Of a DNA stretch of 64,000 bases, positions 41,106 through 51,898 are shown one piece after another (position 1 is the first letter of the stretch; every line of letters starts with the position of its first letter). A program made the position numbers and the translations under genes. This DNA comes from Nocardiopsis eucommiae (GTDB taxonomy: Bacteria > Actinomycetota > Actinomycetes > Streptosporangiales > Streptosporangiaceae). A model generated the notes under the pieces. The model made no database searches. It saw only the letters and a list, made by a program, of their open reading frames with translations, and was not told the DNA's origin. The stretch lies in assembly GCA_018388625.1 (NCBI GenBank), contig CP074402.1:4464001-4528000 (forward strand), in the 5' to 3' direction.

Positions 41106-44100
41106 ACACTCGGGCCTCGCAGAGCGAGGTTCACCAGTTCGTCGACGCCCATGGAGTCGATGGCGTCTCCGTCGCCGTCCGTGCCGGGAGGCGTGGTGGT
41201 CCGATCCTGGCCGGTCCGCCCCTCCGGCGCCGGGAGCTCCGGTGTGAGGAGTCCGGTGAGGAACCGCGCCAGCGCCCTGGGGTTGGGATGGTCGAAGACG
41301 GCCGTGGCCGGGACGCGCACACCCACCGCGGCGCTGAGCCTGTTCCGCAGTTCGACACTGGTGAGCGAGTCCGTGCCCTGTTCGGTGAAGGGCCGGTCCG
41401 GGTCGACCTCGGAGCCCGCTTCGGCCCGGTGGCCGAGCACCACGGCGGTGTGCTCGCGGACCTCGCGCAGCAGGGACCGGGAACGCTCCTCCGGGTCCAT
41501 CGCCGCGAAACGCGCGGCCGGGTCGTGTTCCTCCCCGCCGCTCCCCGCCTCACCGGGTGCGCCCTTCCCCGTGACCGGGATCGGGGAGCGTTCCGAGTCG
41601 GGGTCGGGCAGGAGATCCCGGAGCACGCTGAGGCCGGGGACCGGGGAGAGCCACGCGGGCACCGCGTGCACCAGGTCCCGGGCCATGGCGGTGTCGAACA
41701 GGTCGAGGGCCGCCTCCGGCCGCATCGGCAGGAGCCCGCTCCGGCTGAGGGTGGCGAGGTCGTTCTCGTCCAGGTGGCCGGTCATGCCGCCGCCCTCCCA
41801 CAGACCCCAGGACAGCGACGTGGCGGGCAGACCGGCGTCGCGCCTCACGTGCGCCAGGGCGTCACAGAAGACGTTGGCCGCGGCGTAGTTGGCCTGACCG
41901 GGGTTGCCCAGGACGCCCACGGCCGAGGAGAACAGGACGAAGGACGACAGGTCCTCGGTGAGTTCGTGCAGGTTCCAGGCTGCGTCCACCTTGGGCCGCA
42001 GCACCGCGCGCAGTTGTTCGGAGGTCAGGGCCGTGACGGTGGCGTCGTCGAGGGCCCCGGCGGCGTGCACCACGGCACGCAACGGCCGGTCAGCGGGGAC
42101 CGCGTCCAGGACACGGGCCAGATCCTCGCGGTCGGCCGCGTCGCAGGAGACCACCTCCACCCGAGCTCCGAGCGCCTCCAGTTGGGCGGTGCGCTCGGCC
42201 TGCCCGGGCGTGTCGGGGCCTCGGCGCCCGAGCAACAGCAGGTTCCGGACTCCGTAGCCCGAGACCAGGTGGCGGGCCAGGCGATGGCCCAGCCCCCGGT
42301 GCCACCCGTGACCAGAACGGTTCCTTCCCGGGGGAAGGGAGCGGGGACACGAAGGACCAGCTTGCCGACGGTCTCACCGCGTTGGAGGGCGCGCAGGGCC
42401 GTCTGTACCTCGCTCAGGTCGTACACGGTGGTGGGCAGGGGTCGAAGGGCCCCCTCCTCGAACAACTCCATCACCCTGGCGAGCATGTGTCCGATCCGTC
42501 GCGGATCCACGTGGGGCAGGCTGAAGGACTCGTACTGGCAGCCAGGGTGGTCCACAGCCACGTCCGTGGCGGCGCGCACATCGGTCTTGCCCATCTCCAC
42601 GAACCGGCCGCCCGGGCCCCGCCCGTCCCTGGGCGAGCGAAGCAAGCGCAGGGACGCGTCCACGAACTCGCCGGCCAGCGAGTTGAGGACCACGTCGACG
42701 CCCCGGCCGTCGTTGGCCTCCCGCAGTCGGTCCTCGAACTCCAGTGTGCGCGAGGAAGCCAACCGCTCGGGGGCCAGTCCGTACTCGGCCAGGCGTGACC
42801 ACTTGTGGGGACTGGCGGTACCGAACACCTTGGCTCCCATGTGGTGAGCGAGCTGGACGGCCGCCGTTCCCACACCTCCGGCCGCGGCGTGCACGAGCAC
42901 GCTCTCGCCCGGACGCACGGCGGCCAGGTCCACCAGACCGTGGTACGCGCTGAGGAAGGCCACCGGAACCGCCGCCGCCTGCTCGAAGGTCCACCCCTCT
43001 GGCATGTGAGCCAGCCGATCGCGATCAGCCACGGCAAAGGGCCCGAAGGCTCCGTCGAACATGCCGACCACGCGGTCACCAGGGGCCAGGTCCGTCACGT
43101 CCGGTCCGGTCTCCAGGACGACACCGGCGCCCTCGATTCCCACACCGACGCCGTCGTCGACCACTCCCAGGGCGGTGACCACGTCGTGGAAGTTCACCCC
43201 TGCGGCCCTCACGGAGAGTCGGACCTCGCAGGGGGCGAGTGGTGCCTCTACCTGGCGAGCGGGCACGGCCTCCAGCGCGTCCAGTGAATCCGGGCCGCGA
43301 GTGTCCACGCGCCACAGACGTCCACTCGGGACGAGGACACCGCCAGTGGTCTCGACGGAGCGCCGTAGTCGTGGGACGAGTATGGAGCCCGAACGCAGCG
43401 CCACCTGAGGTTCGTCGAGATCAAGCGCGTGGGGAAGCGCTCGATGTGATTCCTCGGTCCCATCGGAGTCCAGCAGCACCAGGCGACCGGGATGCTCGCG
43501 CTGAGCGGTGCGGAGCAGACCCCACACCGGGCTGGCGGCGATCCCGGGGAGCGGTTCTCCAGGACCAGCGGAGATCGCTCGCCAGGTGACCAGGACCAGA
43601 CGGGAGTCAGTCGTACGCTCGTCGGTCAGCCATGCGCGGACCGACTCCAGTGCTGATTCCAGGCCCTCCCGGGCTGCCTCGGGCAGGTCACCGCGGTTGG
43701 CGTAGACCACGGGTGCGGGCAGTTCCACACAGACCAGTCCGGGGACGGTCTCCCCGGGACCAGATCCCCGAGCGAGGGCAGGGACGCGGCGCGAGCATGG
43801 GTTTCCCCGGATTCCGGTGGTGCGACGCGCTCCCACGCGAGTTCGTGGAGTTCCGGAACGTCTCCTGGGTCGTGGGCGGGCAGCGCGTCCTCGTTGAGCG
43901 TCCGCAGGGTGAGCTCGTCCACGTGCCAGAGAGCCCTGCCCTCAGTGTCGGTGGCCAGGAGGCGGTAACGGTCTCCCCGAGCGGAGTGAGCCGGGCACGC
44001 AGGCCCCGAGTGGTCTCCCGCCCTCCGGTCGGGGCCAGCCGTACTCCGCTCCAGGAGAACGGAACCACCGCCCCGTCGTGCTCCGCGAGGTCGCCGCCGG

Positions 44101-47100
44101 AGAGCACGGAGTGCAGTACGGCGTCAGTCAGCGCGGGGTGGGGCCCGTGGAAGGCCCCGTCCGCTCCTGCGGACTCCGGCAGGGTGGCTTCGAGAAAGAC
44201 CTCCTCTCCGTGCCTGTGAACAGACACCAGCCCTCGAAAGATCGGACCGTAGTCGTAGCCGGCCTCGTGGAGACCGAGGTAGTCCACTGGCACGCGTTCG
44301 GCCGCCGACGGGGGCAGGGTCTCCTTGTGCGGCCCCGCTTCCTCGTCCTCGGCCCCGGCCACTCGTACCCGGGCCACTGAACCGCTCGCGTTGCGAGTCC
44401 AGGGGGTGTCGTCCGAGCCCTCCCGACGCGCGTACACGTGTACGTTCCGCTGGCCCCGGTCGTCACTCGGGGCGAGGAGAACCTGGATCTCCGTGCTTCC
44501 CGACCGACTCAGGGTGAGTGGGGCCTCCAGCACCAGGTCGGTGATCGTGTCCGCTCCCGCGGTCACCGCGACACCGGCGACCAGATCCACGAAGGCGGTG
44601 CCGGGAAGCATGGTCCGCCCCAGCACTCGGTGGTCGGTGATCCAAGGGTGGTCGTCCACGGAGATACGCCCACGGAACACCGTACTGCCGTCGGCAAGCG
44701 TGAGTCCGTCGTCGAGCAGACGTGCCTCCGGCTTTCGCTGGACCGAGTGGCGGGCCTCGCTCCCACCCCGCGTCAACCAGTGACGGGACCGCTGGAAGGC
44801 GTCGTCCGGCACCGTGACCGGGACGCCCTCATCCGCCACCCCTCCAGCACCACGTGCGCGTTGGTGCCGCTGATCCCGAAGGAGGACACCGCCGCACGGC
44901 GAGGCCGCCCGGTGTCCGGCCACGCGGTTTCGGCTGACAACAGACGCACACCGCTGTCGCGCCAGTCGACACGATCCGTGGGTTCCTCGACGTGCAGGGT
45001 CCGGGGCAGACGGCCGTGGCGTAGCGCCTCCACTGTCTTGATCACCCCCGCGACGCCAGCCGCCGCCTGGGCGTGGCCGATGTTGGACTTGAGCGAGCCC
45101 AGGAGGAGGTCGTGTTCTCGCTGGCCTCCGTAGACCGACATCAGGGCGGTGGCCTCGATCGGGTCTCCGAGCCGGGTTCCCGTGCCATGTGCCTCGACCG
45201 CGTCCACTTCATGGGGGTCGAGGTCGGCGGAGGCCAGAGCCTGCCGGATGACTCGTTCCTGGGCTTCCGGGTTGGGCGCGGTCAGGCCGTTGGACGCACC
45301 GTCGGAGTTGACCGCGCTGCCACGCAGTAGCGCCAGCACGGGTCGACCGTTGCGGCGGGCCTGGGAGGCCCGTTCCAGCAGGAGAACGCCCACCCCTTCG
45401 GCCCATGCCGTTCCCTCGGCCCCGGAACCGAAGGCGCGGCAGCGACCGTCGGCGGACAGACCACGCTGGGCGGAGAACTCCAGGAACATGCCGGGAGTGG
45501 CCATGACGGTCACGCCCCCGGCCAGGGCCATGGAGCACTCTCCCCGTCGCAGGGCGGAGGCCGCCTGGTGCAGGGCCACCAGGGAACCCGAGCAGGCGGT
45601 GTCGATGGTCAGGGCGGGCCCGTGCAGGCCGAGCACGTAGGCGATCCGCCCCGAGGCCACGCTCAGGGTGCTCCCCGTGAGCCGGTAACCGCCGTCCATG
45701 TCGCTGGTGGGGTCGGCCAGACGGGCGCCGTACTCGGTGGGCATCGCGCCGACGAACACGCCCACCGACTCACCGCGTAGAGCCGTGGGGTCCATCCCGG
45801 CCCTCTGGATCGCCTCCCAGGAGGTCTCCAGCAGCAGTCTCTGCTGGGGGTCCATGGCGTCGGCCTCACGAGGACTGATCCCGAAGAAGGCGGGGTCGAA
45901 CAGGTCTGCGTCGTAGAGGAACCCGCCGTTGCGCGTGTAGGTACGGCCAGGGGTCCCGGGCTGGGGGTCGTAGAGGGCGTCCAGGTCCCAGCCCCGGTTG
46001 TCCGGGAAGGGACCGATGGCGTCGGTGCCCTCCTCCACCAGCCGCCAGAGCTGTTCCGGGGATCGAACGCCGCCGGGCAGGCGGCACGCCATCGCGGTGA
46101 TGGCGATCGGATCGTCGTCGACCGCCCCGGCCACGAACGCGGACACGGACGTGGACGTGGACGTGGCTGGGCGCGGGGTGGATTCGGAGCGCCCGGGAAC
46201 CGCGGGTTCCTGACCCAGTTCCCTCGCGACGTGCTCGGCCAGAGCCACCGTGGTGGGGAGCTCGAAGAGGACGGAGTCCTCCAACCGGACACCGGTCTCG
46301 TCCTCCACCAGGTCAGCCAGTTCGAGCAGCATGATCGAGTCGAAGCCGAGGTCGCGGAAGGCCCTTTGTTCGTCTGCGGGCGTGAGCGCGTCAAGCTCCA
46401 GGACCCTGGCGCACAGGGAGGCCACCAGACCGACGGTCCCCCCGCCCTCGGGGACCTCTCCTCCACCCGCACTGGTCTCCGTCGGTTCCCGGGGTTCGAC
46501 GAGCGGGACCGACTCCGGCCAGTACCTGGTCCGTTGAAAGGGGTAGGTGGGCAGATCGATTCGGTGGGCTCCCGCGCCCCGGAACAGACTTCCCCAGTTC
46601 ACGTCCAGGCCCGAGGTGAAGGCCTGGGCGGCGGCGGTGAGCAACTGTGCCGTGTCCCCGTGGTCACGGCGCAGGGTCGCCAGGACCGAACCCCGCACCT
46701 CGTGCGCGGCGAGCACACTCTCGATCCCGTGAGACAGGACGGGGTGCGGCCCGACCTCGATGAACCACCTGTGTCCGTCGGCCACAGCACCTGAGACGGT
46801 CTCGGCGAAGCGGACCGGGCGACGCAGACCCTCGTACCAGTACCGTCCGTCCATGGTGGGCCCGTCCTCACCGAGCTCCCCGCCGGTGAGGGTCGACAAC
46901 ACCGGTATCCGGCCCCGACGCGGTGTGATCCCCTCCAACTGTTCCTGCAGGCTCTCGCGGACCCTCTCGACGTGCTCCGAGTGCGAGGCGTAGTCGACAT
47001 CCACCAGGGCCGCGTGCAGACCCGCGTCCACACAGTGGTCCACGGCGGCACGGACCGACGTCGGGGAACCGGACACCACCACGGACTCGGGGCCGTTGAC

Positions 47101-49143
47101 AGCGGCCAGATGCAGGTCGGGCAGGGTGTCCAGAAGTTCCTGGACTCGGTCCGGGGAAAGGCCGAGTGAGGCCATGGCGCCAGTACCGACGAGCGCGGTG
47201 AGCGCCTGGCTGCGCAGGGCCACGACCTTGGCGGCGTCCTCCAGGGTCAGGACTCCGGCCACGTGTGCCGCCGCGATCTCCCCCTGGGAGTGGCCGATCA
47301 GGGCGGCGGGGCGCACACCCATGACCTCCCACACCCGGGCCAGGGCGACCATGACCGCCCACAGCACCGGTTGGACGACGTCCACACGGGAACCGGGGCC
47401 GACGTAGCGCGGCGCCCCGGGCTCGCCGCGCAACACGCGGGTGAGCGACCACTCCACGTGGGGGTCCAGGGCACGCTCGCACTCACGGAGCCGCCGGCCG
47501 AAGATCCGGGCCAGGCGACCGTCACCGTCCAGAAGCGACCGCACCATGCCCTCCCACTGCCCGCCCTGCCCCGGGAAGACCAGGACCGGGCCGCGTCCGT
47601 CGCCTTCGGTCACTGGGGCACCGGAGTGCCGGATCGACTCCAGATCCCTGGTGCCGCTACCTCCCGGGGCGAGGATGACGGCGCGGTGATCCATGACCGT
47701 GCGCGTGGTGGCCAGCGAGTATCCGACATCCTCGGGACGCAGGCCGGGCCGCTTGGAGACGAAGGAGTGCAGAACCGAGGCCTGGGCGCGCAGGGCACTC
47801 TCCGAACTCGCAGAGAGGACCCACGGCACGGGATCGAGCGTGCCCTCTCCGGGTGCCCGTTGGGACGACTCGGGTGCGCGCCGAGGCGGCGGAGCCAGGA
47901 CGAGGTGGCAGTTGGTGCCGCCCATACCGAACGAGGACACCCCGGCCAACGGGGTGTCGGTGGGCCAGGGTTCCCGCGCGGTCTGTGGAAGCAGGCCCAA
48001 GCCGTCCAGATCGATGGCCGGATTGGGGGTGGCGAAGTTCCGGGTGGGAGGCAGCAGTCCGTGGGAGAGGCTGAGCACCACCTTGAGCAGGCCCACGATT
48101 CCAGCCGCCCCCTCCAGGTGCCCGACGTTCGTCTTGGCCGAGCCCACCCGCACGGGTGCGGGGCGCCCGGCGAAGACCGAGCCGAGAGCGGCGGCCTCGA
48201 CCGGGTCACCGGCCGGTGTGCCCGTGCCGTGGAGTTCCACGTAGCCCACGTGGGCCGGGTCGATCCCGGCTCGACGGTGCGCGGTGCGTACGACCTCCGC
48301 CTGGCCGTCGGGCTCGGGGCGCGCGAGGAAACTGGTCGGACCGGAGTTGTTGACCGCTCCTCCGGACAGCACCGCGTGGACGTGGTCACCGTCGGCCAGA
48401 GCGAGGTCGAACGGCTTGAGAACCACCACCGCCCCGCCCTCACCGCGGACGTACCCGTTAGCACGGGAGTCGAAGGTGTAACAGTGGGCGTCGGGAGACA
48501 GGCCGCCGAACTGTGCGACGTACTCGGTGCTCTGCGGCAAGAGGATGAGGTTGACGCCACCGGCCAGAGCGAGGTCGCACTCACCGTTACGGAGGCTCTC
48601 CATCGCCGCGTGCACGCTGACCAAGGATGAGGACTGCCCGCTGTCCACGGTCATGCTCGGTCCGCGCAGCCCGAGTGTGTACGAGACCCGATTGGCGATC
48701 ATTCCACGCTGGCCGCCGGTGAGGCTGTGGTGCGAGGCGGGCAGGTCGCGTTGGAGCAGTGAGTAGTCCGAGGAGATCGCACCGGTGAAAACACCAGTCC
48801 GACTGCCGTGCAGGCTGTCGGGGGCGGTACGCGCGTTCTCGATCGCCTCCCAGCTCAGTTCGAGCATGAGCCGCTGTTGGGGGTCCATCGCCACGGCTTC
48901 GCGCGGGGAGACACCGAAGAAGGCGGCGTCGAAGTCCTCAGCGCGGTCCAGGTAGCCGCCCCAGTGGTGGTCCCGCTCGAGAGAGGTCCATCCGAGGCGT
49001 TCGGGCGGCGGGGTGATGGCTTCACGACCCTCGCACAGCAACCTCCAGAAGGAGTCCGGGCTTGAGGCTCCGGGGAGGCGACACGCCAATCCCACCACGG
49101 CGATGGGCGATCGAGAAACCTCACCGTCAGAATCCCTGGTCAT
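41102..49143 (-). CDS. Type I polyketide synthase, loading KSQ-AT-ACP plus module 1 KS-DH-ER-KR-ACP lacking AT
   Basis: About 2,680 residues, frame broken at 44839-44842, about 43955, 43752-43755 and 42293-42297. Loading module: KS whose active-site Cys is Gln ('VDSGQSSSLVS', codon 48634-48636), i.e. a decarboxylating KSQ; AT with 'RVDVVQPVLWAVMV' and YASH (methylmalonyl); ACP 'GFDSIMLLEL'. So a propionyl starter. Module 1: KS with normal 'DTACSGS' (near 45593). After 'GTNAHVVLEG' the sequence passes within about 10 residues to the post-AT linker 'VPDDAFQRSRHW' and DH ('DHRVLGRTMLPG', 'HPALTDAVLH'); the whole AT is absent. ER 'NFHDVVTALG', 'HAAAGGVGTAAVQLA'; KR 'GGTGG', LDD, 'QANYAAAN'; ACP 'GTDSLTSVEL'. 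ATG at 49143 follows GGAGGAACGCG. First gene of the operon. Confidence 0.88.
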
Positions 49144-49574
49144 CGCGTTCCTCCGGTCGAACTCGACGTCCTCGCCCCGGGCGGGACCGGGCCCGGGGCA
49201 TGTCACGGGGTCGGCTTGCGGGACTCGTGAAGGTGCACACGCACCTTCCTGGCCGCACTGGGCGAACCCTTGCGCACAGGGACGAGCTCCCCGGCCGGAC
49301 CCCGCGTTCGACGCCGGATGACCGACCAACGGGACGGACAAGCCGCACACGACTCCGCTATCGCCTTGAGCACACGTGCCCACATGCGGCTTTGAGCCAA
49401 GCGCAGAGTGGATGGTATCTGCGATTCAGGACAGATGACAACGGAACACTTGATTTCGGTCATTACATCGCGCCAATTCAAGGCGCGACAAAACAGAGAT
49501 ATTAATGATTCCGTTACAAAAGGTCATGCCCGATGTCCAAGGACATCGGGCATGACACTACAGACGCGGAACCG
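49144..49574. promoter_or_regulatory. PKS promoter region with A+T-rich island and inverted repeat
   Basis: No gene. 49430-49520 is markedly A+T-rich for this genome and precedes the PKS operon, so it likely holds its promoter. An inverted repeat TCGCGCC-AATTCAA-GGCGCGA (49468-49488) within it is a candidate operator. No pathway regulator gene is nearby. Confidence 0.5.
49523..49556 (-). terminator. Rho-independent terminator after the conservon/monooxygenase operon
   Basis: Perfect 16-bp inverted repeat GTCATGCCCGATGTCC (49523-49538) with its complement at 49541-49556, followed on the minus strand by CTTTTGT. It lies 18 bp after the monooxygenase stop and insulates the PKS operon from the genes upstream. 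Confidence 0.9.
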
Positions 49575-50837
49575 TCAGTCGCCGTGGCGCGCGCGGACCT
49601 CCGCGAGGTACTTCAGGGCCTCCTCGGGGTTGAGGAGCCAATTGGCGTAGTCAGGCGGGTAATCCCAACCCCGAATCCATCGATCCGCGACCTCCGGATA
49701 GCGCTGGGCGCCGGCGATGAGATCCGTGAAGTATTCCGGCAGGCCCTGCTCCCACATCGTGGAATTCATCTCAGACCACAGTTGGTTGTGAAGACCGAAT
49801 TCCCAGAAACGGTCGAACGCACTGACCAGGAAGTTCTCGTCGAACTCCCGGTCCCCGTGCTCCGTGATCGCCTCGAGGTAGGCCTTGGCACAGTGCATGG
49901 AGTTGTTCCAGCTCTGACCGACGTACGGGTCCATGGTGACGACGACGTCGGCCATCCCGAGGACCTTGCCACCGGACGGCAGGATCCCGACGGGGTTGCG
50001 CACCTGGGGCGTGACCTCGTCGGTCAGGGTACTGCCGTTGCCGTCCACCAGCACCGCGTCCTTGACACGCTCGTAGTACTCCGGCGCGTAACGACGCAGT
50101 AGATCCTTCATACGACGCAGCTGCTCTTCGGGACCCGGCCTGTCGGGCCAGGCGTCCATGGGACCGCCGCGCTTGTCCACCATCACCAGGGCGTGGCAGG
50201 GGCCCTCCTGGCTGAGGATCGGCATGAGGATGGTGTTCCCCGCCTCCGCGGCGGAGGAGGCCCAGCCCACGTTGACGTCGTCCTTGGAGTCGGGCCAGAC
50301 GTCGTAGACCAGGGCCTGGGCCATGGACCGCGGCCTGGCTCCGCTGAACCTGCTCTCGTCGTAGTCGAAGAGCTGGCCGAGCTCCCCATGCCCCACAGCA
50401 ACGATGATCAGGTCGAACATGCGGGAGAAGTAGTCGAGGTCGGTCACCGTGACGCCGTGGATGACGACCTTGCCGCCGCGGTCCTCGAAGAACTCCAGCC
50501 AGTCGGCCATCTTCACACGACGATCCACCGACACCATGTAGTCGTTGCCCAGACCGGTGCGACCTGAGAAGGACAGGACGGGCTGGTCTCCTCCTGGATA
50601 CAGGTGGATGCGCTGGTCGCGAACCTGGGGGCAGAGCACGCTCCAGAGGTCGAGGTCGTACTCGCGCTCGTGGTTCAGGGACGTGGGCAGGGTGAACTGC
50701 GTGACCGAGGACCGCCCCGTCCGGATCTCCGTGGAGGACTGCCCCGTGATCACCGTGACGTCGTAGCCATGGGTCAGGAGACCGTGGGCCAGGTGCAGGC
50801 CGGCGTGGCCAGCGCCGACGATAAGGATCTTGCGCAT
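49575..50837 (-). CDS. FAD-dependent monooxygenase, styrene/indole monooxygenase (StyA) family
   Basis: 420 residues. N-terminal FAD site 'ILIVGAGHAGLHLAHGLL' (GxGxxG), 'TEIRTGRSSVTQF' as in StyA, second nucleotide motif 'DLIIVAVGHGELGQLF', and 'GKVLGMADVVVTMDPYVGQSWNNSMHCAKAYLEAI', matching the conserved flavin-side segment of the family. StyA enzymes need a separate flavin reductase (StyB), none of which is seen here. Gene order cvnA-B-C-D-monooxygenase, 75 bp after cvnD on the same strand and followed by a terminator. It occupies the place where streptomycete conservons often carry a P450. So it is more likely a conservon partner than a PKS tailoring enzyme. Confidence 0.85.
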   Translation of the reverse strand: MRKILIVGAGHAGLHLAHGLLTHGYDVTVITGQSSTEIRTGRSSVTQFTLPTSLNHEREYDLDLWSVLCPQVRDQRIHLYPGGDQPVLSFSGRTGLGNDYMVSVDRRVKMADWLEFFEDRGGKVVIHGVTVTDLDYFSRMFDLIIVAVGHGELGQLFDYDESRFSGARPRSMAQALVYDVWPDSKDDVNVGWASSAAEAGNTILMPILSQEGPCHALVMVDKRGGPMDAWPDRPGPEEQLRRMKDLLRRYAPEYYERVKDAVLVDGNGSTLTDEVTPQVRNPVGILPSGGKVLGMADVVVTMDPYVGQSWNNSMHCAKAYLEAITEHGDREFDENFLVSAFDRFWEFGLHNQLWSEMNSTMWEQGLPEYFTDLIAGAQRYPEVADRWIRGWDYPPDYANWLLNPEEALKYLAEVRARHGD

Positions 50838-50912
50838 TGTGTCGCTAACTTTCCTGGGAATCTACGGGGCCGCGGGGAGGATCGGTCAGGGGAGACCGAA
50901 CGCCCCCGCCTG

Positions 50913-51518
50913 TCAGGCGACGGGCTCACTCGCTCGGTTGTGCTCCAGCGCGTACCGCAACAGGGTCTTGAGCACGTCGCCGCCGGACATCCTGTGTCGG
51001 GCGTCGAAGTCGATGATGGGCACCTCCGGGCTGACCTCCAGAGCCTCACGGACCTGCTCGGCGGTGTAGTCCAGGTGGCCCTCGAACTTGTTCAGCGCGA
51101 CGATGTAGGGGATCCGCTTGTTGGTCTCGAAGTAGTCGACCGCGTCGAAGGAGTCCGCGAGCCTCCGGCAGTCGACCACGACGACGGCGCCCACGGCGCC
51201 GCGGACCAGATCGTCCCACATGAACCAGAACCGGGCCTGTCCCGGTGTGCCGAACATGTACATGACCAGTTCGTCGTCGATGGTGATGCGGCCGAAGTCC
51301 ATCGCGACGGTGGTCGTCGTCTTGTCGGGTGTGACCGAGGTGTCGTCGTGTCCGACGCTGGCCTCGGTCATGATCGCTTCAGTCGTGACCGGCGGAATCT
51401 CCGACACCGAGCGCACCAAGGTCGTCTTGCCGGCACCGAAGCCACCGGCGATGACGATCTTGCTCGACATCTTCTTGCGATTCGACCTGTTGTCACTGGA
51501 AAAGTCGTTCGAGACCAC
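50913..51518 (-). CDS. cvnD: Conservon GTP-binding protein (CvnD)
   Basis: About 201 residues, Ras/Arf-like small GTPase of actinomycete conservons. P-loop 'IVIAGGFGAGKTTLVRSVSEI', switch 'TTTTVAMDFGRI', 'YMFGTPGQARFWFMWDDL' (the G3 DxxG is changed to GTPG, as is usual for CvnD), G4 'ALNKFEG', C-terminal 'IIDFDARHRMSGGDVLKTLLRYAL'. GTG at 51518, overlapping cvnC by 26 nt and preceded by AGAGGG, gives the family length; the ATG at 51470 would give a shorter form. Acts with CvnA-C as a membrane-associated G-protein-like complex. Confidence 0.88.
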   Translation of the reverse strand: MVSNDFSSDNRSNRKKMSSKIVIAGGFGAGKTTLVRSVSEIPPVTTEAIMTEASVGHDDTSVTPDKTTTTVAMDFGRITIDDELVMYMFGTPGQARFWFMWDDLVRGAVGAVVVVDCRRLADSFDAVDYFETNKRIPYIVALNKFEGHLDYTAEQVREALEVSPEVPIIDFDARHRMSGGDVLKTLLRYALEHNRASEPVA

Positions 51519-51852
51519 GAAGAGCCCTCTCCAGAACCTGGTTTTCGGACGGACTGCTGCCGGTGATGGTCGGGTGGATGTAGACCAGGTCCTGCTCGGC
51601 CAGGTCACTGACCAGAACCTGTGTCACACCCAGGGGGATGTTCAACTCGGCCGACACCTCAGCGAGAGACCGCGTCTCCCGGCACAGTTTGTAGATACTG
51701 ATCGACTCCGGCATGAGGGTGCCAGGAGGTTCCTGCCCGGGCTCGGACGTCGAGACCAGGGTCTGCACCATCAGCGGATGCCGTGACCGCGTCCGCCCAC
51801 CCGTGAAGGTGAACGGGCGAACACGGTTACTCCTTCGCCTGCGGAAGCTCAT
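51493..51852 (-). CDS. cvnC: Conservon DUF742 protein (CvnC)
   Basis: 119 residues, DUF742. 'VRPFTFTGGRTRSRHPL' near the N-terminus, then the winged-helix-like 'LMPESISIYKLCRETRSLAEVSAELNIPLGVTQVLVSDLAEQDLVYIH'-type region (residues 46-94), ending 'VLERALRGLERLF'. Overlaps cvnD. In Streptomyces CvnC joins CvnB and CvnD in a complex with the CvnA kinase-like protein. Confidence 0.88.
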   Translation of the reverse strand: MSFRRRRSNRVRPFTFTGGRTRSRHPLMVQTLVSTSEPGQEPPGTLMPESISIYKLCRETRSLAEVSAELNIPLGVTQVLVSDLAEQDLVYIHPTITGSSPSENQVLERALRGLERLFQ

Positions 51853-51898
51853 AGCCGCGGCAACCTCATTCCTGCCGAACCGTTACGGGTCACCGTCG

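Noticed and set aside
29112..49143. Repeated similar blocks suggesting duplicated genes or repeats
   Set aside because: They are the homologous KS, AT, KR, ER and ACP domains of successive modules, not mobile repeats.
29112..49143. PKS as a decayed pseudogene cluster, given some 24 frame breaks
   Set aside because: All breaks are one-base losses in G/C runs and all catalytic motifs are intact across them. The same pattern hits hrpA and transporter genes.
49575..50837. FAD monooxygenase as a PKS tailoring enzyme
   Set aside because: It is in operon order with the conservon, and a strong terminator separates it from the PKS. A role in the pathway is not excluded but is not supported.
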